A DNA stretch of 25,570 nt from positions 1 through 25,570 of the forward strand of contig JAZSCX010000050.1 of NCBI GenBank assembly GCA_045530865.1, read 5' to 3'. The notes beneath the pieces are model-generated. The model was not told the DNA's origin. It did no database searches and worked only from the letters and a program-made list of their open reading frames with translations. The position numbers and the translations under genes were made by a program. This DNA comes from Avoscillospira sp045530865 (GTDB taxonomy: Bacteria > Bacillota > Clostridia > Oscillospirales > Oscillospiraceae). Below are positions 21,334-25,570 of this stretch, one piece after another. Numbering within the stretch: position 1 is the first letter of the stretch; every line of letters begins with the position of its first letter.

Positions 21334-22497
21334 ATGAACGTAAAGTCTATTGATAAGCAGTATGTCGCCAACACCTACAACCGCTTTGATCTCCAGATCG
21401 TGAGCGGCAAGGGTTCTCTGGTGTATGACGAAAACGGCAAAGAATATATTGATCTGGGCACCGGTATTGCGGTCAATACCTTTGGAGTAGCCGATCCCGT
21501 CTGGCAGCAGGCAGTGGCGGAGCAGATGCAGAAGGTACAGCACATGTCCAACCTGTACTACACCGAGCCCTGCGCAAAGCTGGCACAGATGCTCTGCGAG
21601 CGTACCGGCATGAAGAAGGTGTTCTTCTCCAACTCCGGCGCGGAGGCCAACGAATGTGCCATCAAGGTTGCCAGAAAGTATGCCGCGGAAAAGAAGGGCG
21701 CGGAGTATACCACCATCGTGACGTTGTGGAACTCCTTCCACGGCAGAACCCTGACAACTCTGGCTGCCACGGGACAGGACGTGTTTCACAAGGATTTCCA
21801 GCCCCTGACGCCCGGTTTTGTCCACGCAAAGGCTAATGATCTGGAAGATCTGAAGGCTAAGGTTGCCGAAAACAAGGTAGCTGCCATTATGGTGGAGATC
21901 GTGCAGGGTGAAGGCGGCGTCAATCCTCTGACCAAGGAATTTGTGCAGGGCATTGCAAAGATCTGCGGCGAGCAGGATATTCTGCTGATCTGCGATGAAG
22001 TCCAGATCGGCAACGGCAGAAGCGGCAAGCTCTATGGCTATATGCACTATGGTGTGCAGCCCGATGTAGTCTCCACGGCCAAGGGCCTGTGCGGCGGCCT
22101 GCCCCTGGGCGCCACCATGATGGGCGAAAAAGTGGAGTATGTGCTGGGCTACAGCGACCATGGTTCCACCTTCGGCGGCAATCCCATCTGCTGCGCTGCT
22201 GCCATCAGCACGGTGGAGCGGGTGAACGAAGAACTCCTTGCCGGTGTGCAGGAGCGTTCGCGGCTGGTGTTTGATACCCTGCAGGGTAAAAAGGGTATCA
22301 AGAGCGTCACTGGCCTTGGCCTGATGCTGGGAATCGAAACCGAAAAGCCCGCCGGTGAGGTCATTGCCAGGTGCATGGAAAACGGCGTGCTGGTACTCAG
22401 TGCCCACGGCAAGGTGCGTCTGCTGCCTGCCCTGAATATTCCCATGGAACAGCTGAAAGCGGCGCTGGATGTGATCATCCGGGTCTGCGCGGAATAA
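21334..22497 (+). CDS. argD: Acetylornithine aminotransferase
   Basis: PLP-dependent class III aminotransferase of 387 residues that converts N-acetylglutamate semialdehyde and glutamate to N-acetylornithine. The PLP lysine is K250 (VSTAKGLCGGLPLGA), the ring-nitrogen aspartate D221 (LICDEVQIGNGRSG), the phosphate loop SGAEANE at 101-107. Start ATG 21334 is preceded by AAGGAAG; an earlier in-frame ATG at 21292 falls inside the repeat tract. Last gene of the arg cluster; a terminator follows. Confidence 0.95.
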   Translation: MNVKSIDKQYVANTYNRFDLQIVSGKGSLVYDENGKEYIDLGTGIAVNTFGVADPVWQQAVAEQMQKVQHMSNLYYTEPCAKLAQMLCERTGMKKVFFSNSGAEANECAIKVARKYAAEKKGAEYTTIVTLWNSFHGRTLTTLAATGQDVFHKDFQPLTPGFVHAKANDLEDLKAKVAENKVAAIMVEIVQGEGGVNPLTKEFVQGIAKICGEQDILLICDEVQIGNGRSGKLYGYMHYGVQPDVVSTAKGLCGGLPLGATMMGEKVEYVLGYSDHGSTFGGNPICCAAAISTVERVNEELLAGVQERSRLVFDTLQGKKGIKSVTGLGLMLGIETEKPAGEVIARCMENGVLVLSAHGKVRLLPALNIPMEQLKAALDVIIRVCAE

Positions 22498-22503
22498 TCA
22501 TCA

Positions 22504-22538
22504 AAAGAGGAGGCCTTATTCAAAGGCTTCCTCTTTTT
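22504..22538. terminator. Bidirectional terminator at the argD/araC junction
   Basis: AGAGGAGGCCTT and AAGGCTTCCTCT form a 12-bp stem with one G-U pair and a 4-nt loop, with a T run after it on the plus strand and TTTTGATGATT on the minus strand. The last codons and stop of the convergent AraC gene are part of the hairpin. Confidence 0.85.
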
Positions 22539-23379
22539 GCATACTCTGGATGGGGCGGCCGGTGGGGGTGGTGCCGAAGAGCTTGCTGAAGGTGCGGGCA
22601 AAGGCCGAATAGCTGCCGAAGCCCACCTGGTAGCACACCTCCGTGGAGGGAACACCCTGTGCCAGCAGCTCCCGTGCCAGAAACAGCCGCCGTTCATTGA
22701 GATAGCTGTGGATGGTGGCGCCGGTCTGTTCCCGAAACCGCCGCATCATATGGAATTTGCTGAGATAAAACCGCTCTGCCAGATCGTCGATGGTCAGGCT
22801 TTCTGTCAGGTGGCTGTCCAGATAAGCAACAATGGCGGTCACGGTAGGGTCATCCGGACGGGCAGGTGCGGGCTGCTGAATGTGGGTCTGCTGCCTGCAG
22901 CGGGCAATGCCCACCAGCAGCTGCAGCAGCAGGCTGTTGCAGGCGATCTCCCGCCCGTAATGAGTTTGGGATAGCTCCTGTTCCAACGCCTCCACATGGT
23001 TCAGAAGCGTTTTTCGGTGTGTTTCTCCCAGCCGCAGCACATGACCATTTGTGCTGGAAAAACAGTTCTCCAGCCTGCAGCTGCCTGCGGATTCCCTTCG
23101 CAGAAATTCTGGCGATATGTAGAGAATGATCCGCTCATAGGGCACGCCGGGTGCGAATTCCGGGCGGTGGATGCAGTGGCTGCCCAGCAGCACCATGTCG
23201 CCGGGCTTGAGCAGATAGCGCCGTCCCTCCACCATATAACTGCCGCTGCCGGAAAGAAGAATCAGCAGCTTGCAGAATTCGTGATAGTGATAATCGGTGC
23301 GGATGCCGTCGGCATCGCGCAAATGAAAGAGGCGAAAATCCTCCAGCAGATATCCTCGCTTTTCATAGGATGATTCCAT
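22516..23379 (-). CDS. AraC-family transcriptional regulator with cupin sensor domain
   Basis: A 287-residue regulator with an N-terminal cupin (about 15-95; HYHEFCKLLILLSGSGSYMVEG and LLKPGDMVLLGSHCIHRP) that usually binds a small ligand, and a C-terminal pair of helix-turn-helix motifs (about 185-280; SLTIDDLAERFYLSKFHMMRRF and ACYQVGFGSYSAFARTFSKLFG-like TEVCYQVGFGSYSAFARTF). Start ATG 23379 has GGAGG 7 nt upstream; a longer in-frame start lacks one. It is convergent with argD and divergent from the zinc peptidase gene. No sugar or amine catabolic genes lie nearby, so its target is unknown. Confidence 0.9.
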   Translation of the reverse strand: MESSYEKRGYLLEDFRLFHLRDADGIRTDYHYHEFCKLLILLSGSGSYMVEGRRYLLKPGDMVLLGSHCIHRPEFAPGVPYERIILYISPEFLRRESAGSCRLENCFSSTNGHVLRLGETHRKTLLNHVEALEQELSQTHYGREIACNSLLLQLLVGIARCRQQTHIQQPAPARPDDPTVTAIVAYLDSHLTESLTIDDLAERFYLSKFHMMRRFREQTGATIHSYLNERRLFLARELLAQGVPSTEVCYQVGFGSYSAFARTFSKLFGTTPTGRPIQSMQKEEAFE

Positions 23380-23411
23380 CTGAGATCCTCCGGAAAGCAT
23401 TATTTGCATAT

Positions 23412-23441
23412 ATTATGACATAAGTCGACAGGATATTGCAA
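23412..23441 (-). promoter_or_regulatory. Promoter of the AraC-type gene
   Basis: On the minus strand TTGCAA (23436-23441), an 18-nt spacer and CATAAT (23412-23417). Confidence 0.5.
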
Positions 23442-23449
23442 GGATTGCG

Positions 23450-23458
23450 TGATAAAAT
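23450..23458 (+). promoter_or_regulatory. Extended -10 promoter of the zinc peptidase gene
   Basis: TG-A-TAAAAT forms an extended -10 element without a good -35 box. The 14-mer TGCGTGATAAAATA around it is identical to that at the infC promoter. Confidence 0.5.
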
Positions 23459-23488
23459 AAGTAGAGAAATCCGACAACAGGAGGAAAA

Positions 23489-24226
23489 ATGATGTTTTAC
23501 GGTTGGGGTTATCTGGCAGCGATGCTGTTTTGCCTGCTGCTTTCCGGCTATGCCAGCGGTAAGGTTCGCAGCACCTATGAAAAATTCGATCAGATCCGCT
23601 GCACCTCCGGAATGACCGGACATGATACAGCAGTCCGGCTGCTACGGGCCAACGGGGTGCAGGATATTTCGGTGGGAAAGGTGGGCGGTCAGCTGACCGA
23701 TCACTATCATCCCGCAAAACAGGTGGTCAATCTGTCGGAAGGTACCAGCGGCAGCGCTTCCGTGGCGGCGGTGGCTGTGGCTGCCCATGAGATCGGTCAT
23801 GTGCTGCAGAATAAGCGGGGCTATTGGCCCTATCGGGTGCGGACTGCCATTGTGCCCGTGGTGAACTTCGGCTCCCGGCTGGCAGTGCCGCTGGTGCTGA
23901 TCGGCATTCTGCTGGGCAGCGGCACCATGCTGGCAGGCAGGTCCGATCTGGGCTATACCCTTGCTATGACCGGCGTGTTTCTCTATGGTTTTTCTGTTTT
24001 GTTCGCACTGGTCACCCTGCCGGTGGAGTACAATGCCAGCCGCAGGGCCAAGGCCTTGCTGATGGAAAACAACATCCTGCGGGCAGAGGAAATGGAAGGC
24101 GCAGACAAGGTTCTGTCGGCAGCGGCCATGACCTATCTGGCATCTTTGCTGGTGTCGCTGGTGTCCTTCCTGCGGTTTTTGCTGATGGTGCTGACCGTCT
24201 TTGGAAGAAGAAACAGCCGAAGATAA
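23489..24226 (+). CDS. YugP-like membrane zinc metallopeptidase
   Basis: A 245-residue integral membrane protein with the zinc-binding helix AAHEIGHVLQNK (HExxH, around residue 98) of the Zn_peptidase_2/YugP family. A membrane span precedes the catalytic region (2-20), and three more follow (about 118-140, 150-172 and 210-232). The conserved DHYHPAKQVVNLSEGT strand region sits before the HExxH. The target protein is unknown; family members are thought to process membrane or envelope proteins. Of two adjacent ATGs, 23492 has the better 7-nt spacing to GGAGG than 23489 (4 nt). Confidence 0.88.
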   Translation: MMFYGWGYLAAMLFCLLLSGYASGKVRSTYEKFDQIRCTSGMTGHDTAVRLLRANGVQDISVGKVGGQLTDHYHPAKQVVNLSEGTSGSASVAAVAVAAHEIGHVLQNKRGYWPYRVRTAIVPVVNFGSRLAVPLVLIGILLGSGTMLAGRSDLGYTLAMTGVFLYGFSVLFALVTLPVEYNASRRAKALLMENNILRAEEMEGADKVLSAAAMTYLASLLVSLVSFLRFLLMVLTVFGRRNSRR

Positions 24227-24232
24227 CTGCAA

Positions 24233-24258
24233 AGCATCCGGTGTGCCGGGTGCTTTTT
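24233..24258 (+). terminator. Terminator of the zinc peptidase gene
   Basis: AGCATCCGG (24233-24241) pairs with CCGGGTGCT (24246-24254), one G-U pair and loop TGTG, followed by TTTTT. Confidence 0.85.
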
Positions 24259-24277
24259 CAATTGCCAATTCCTGCCA

Positions 24278-24306
24278 TGGACATTGGATTTTTATTCCGA
24301 TATAAT
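24278..24306 (+). promoter_or_regulatory. Promoter of the terminal lipoprotein gene
   Basis: TGGACA (24278-24283), a 17-nt spacer and a perfect TATAAT (24301-24306), about 70 nt before the start codon. Confidence 0.65.
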
Positions 24307-24375
24307 GAATTTACTGCAACCCTTTTTCAGAAAAATTTGTCTATGTAAGTGAAAACATAAAAAAGGAGGACCACC

Positions 24376-25570
24376 ATGAAAAAATTGATGATCCTTGTTA
24401 TCGTGATGCTCCTGCTGTTTGCAGGTTGCAGCACGGAAACTCCCGTTTCGCCGGAACCTGAGGTGGAGCAAATCGAGAATACGGAGCAAGCGCCTGCCGA
24501 AGAACCGCCGCAGACTGATGTGCCGGAAGAACCTCAAGAACCGGAAACACCGGAGGAACCGGAAACGCCTGAAGAGTTGGAAGAGGAGCAGGAGCCTGAC
24601 CGGGTGGAACAGTTGAGCCAGAAAGCCATGTCGGCAACATTCTGCACCTGTATGGCCCGTGAATTCGCCCACTGGCGCGTATATGGTGATGCGGAATTCG
24701 TTCCTGTTGTGCGGACTGCGTTTGCGGAATATGTGATCGAACACCGAGAGGATCTTACGAAAGAGTATGGCGATCTGCTGAAAAATACATATTGGCTGTT
24801 CGATCGGGATTCGGAGGGCACCTGGTATCTGCAGATTATTGGGTTTGACGGAGAAAAATACGCTGTGAAAGATGCCCTGCAGCGGGTAGTGCTGGCCTAT
24901 GATGGCAATACCGTAACGGAACGGGAAGGCTCCAAACTGCTGACCGGACTGGTGTTTGCGGTGTGTGCAGACAGCTGTACGGAAGAAAATCTGAAAAATG
25001 CAGAAGATTCGTATGCCTCTCTGGCTCGTCCGCAGGAGCGGTATTTCTGCAGATTGAGCGCCGCAGAAGACGGAAAATATGTTTTCACAACGTTCATGCG
25101 GACGTATGAATACGACCAGCAGAAGCAGGATTTCACCCGCAGTGTTATCGCAGGTTATCCCACATGGTCAGGCCGCGGCTGTCTGGAAGATGAAATGATC
25201 AGCATGGCAGATCGGACGGATGGCATGGCAGAAATGCTGGAGCCGGTGCTCGCTATGGATTTCGGCGCGGTGGAGCTGGGCGAAGACGAGGTTTTCCTTC
25301 TGGATTATCTAAAGGTTTTTCTGACCAACGAGAATAATCTGAAAAGATGGAACCTGCCTGCCGGCGTGTGCGAACGCGGCGGAGAGTTCTCTGGCATAGG
25401 AAATGCAATCAGATTGTTCTGGGAAGAGCTGGAGCGGGATCCTGCGCTGAAGGACTGCTTCTGGGAAATGGAACAATGGACATTAAAAAAACTGGAAGAG
25501 GATGCGTATTCCGTTTCCGGGATGGATTCCGCCGGTCAGCAGCGGGAAGTGACGATCCGGAATATACAGG
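24376..25570 (+). CDS. Lipoprotein with Pro/Glu-rich linker, 3' truncated by window
   Basis: Open from ATG 24376 to the window end, 398 codons, with no stop. It begins with a lipoprotein signal (MKKLMILVIVMLLLFAGCST, lipobox LFAGC, C18). Residues about 22-75 are a low-complexity linker dominated by Pro and Glu, including near-repeats EPETPEEPETPEE, likely a stalk holding the globular part away from the membrane. The following 320 residues are mixed alpha/beta with several Cys and Trp (FCTCMAREFAHWRVYGD, YWLFDRDSEGTWYLQ); no family recognised. AAGGAGG lies 5-6 nt before the ATG. Signal and start are convincing; function is unknown. Confidence 0.85.
   Translation, partial: MKKLMILVIVMLLLFAGCSTETPVSPEPEVEQIENTEQAPAEEPPQTDVPEEPQEPETPEEPETPEELEEEQEPDRVEQLSQKAMSATFCTCMAREFAHWRVYGDAEFVPVVRTAFAEYVIEHREDLTKEYGDLLKNTYWLFDRDSEGTWYLQIIGFDGEKYAVKDALQRVVLAYDGNTVTEREGSKLLTGLVFAVCADSCTEENLKNAEDSYASLARPQERYFCRLSAAEDGKYVFTTFMRTYEYDQQKQDFTRSVIAGYPTWSGRGCLEDEMISMADRTDGMAEMLEPVLAMDFGAVELGEDEVFLLDYLKVFLTNENNLKRWNLPAGVCERGGEFSGIGNAIRLFWEELERDPALKDCFWEMEQWTLKKLEEDAYSVSGMDSAGQQREVTIRNIQ

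Overview
The window looks like chromosomal DNA from a moderately GC-rich, low-motility-signal member of the Clostridia (Bacillota), most likely the Oscillospiraceae/Ruminococcaceae group of gut bacteria. The grounds are strong AGGAGG ribosome sites, SigA-type TTGACA-17-TATAAT promoters, the infC-rpmI-rplT order, tRNAs with encoded CCA ends, a VanW-family surface protein, a clostridial-type heterodimeric ABC exporter and an argC(type 2)-J-B-D cluster. This placement is an inference from gene content; no rRNA or species marker is present. No phage, plasmid, insertion sequence or CRISPR array was seen.

Layout. Bases 1-76 may hold the tail of a plus-strand gene. A minus-strand, C-terminally short acyl-adenylate-ligase-like gene follows (188-1276). 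A five-tRNA operon (Gly-Arg-His-Gln-Lys, 1434-1919) has its own consensus promoter and terminator, followed by an intergenic stretch carrying a 26-nt inverted copy of the tRNA-Lys anticodon region. Then on the minus strand come a VanW-family protein (2138-3880) and a four-gene membrane/surface operon (MFS transporter, 109-aa membrane protein, 62-aa anchored peptide, 259-aa surface protein; 4008-6313).

The translation operon infC-rpmI-rplT (6662-7799) is preceded by a promoter, a structured leader with an attenuator hairpin and a non-canonical ATC start for IF3. A HAD phosphatase follows. Next, on the minus strand, is a MarR-controlled drug-exporter operon (marR, ABC-2, ABC-1; 8571-12698) whose promoter is followed directly by two perfect 12-bp palindromes. 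Further minus-strand genes are a DUF89/ARMT1-like phosphatase overlapped by a FliB-like cysteine-cluster protein, then a PaaI-like thioesterase and an M29 aminopeptidase.

The right part is mainly plus strand: a lipoprotein, the arginine biosynthesis genes argC, argJ, argB and argD (glutamate to N-acetylornithine and back to ornithine through the ArgJ acetyl cycle), a convergent AraC-type regulator, a YugP-like membrane zinc peptidase, and a second lipoprotein cut by the window end.

The most notable non-coding signals are the infC leader with its ATC start, a probable ATT start for the VanW gene, the double marR operator, the inverted tRNA-Lys fragment, and a family of short intergenic elements (hairpin plus AT-rich repeat tract) found at 14770-14893, 19026-19082 and 21252-21315.
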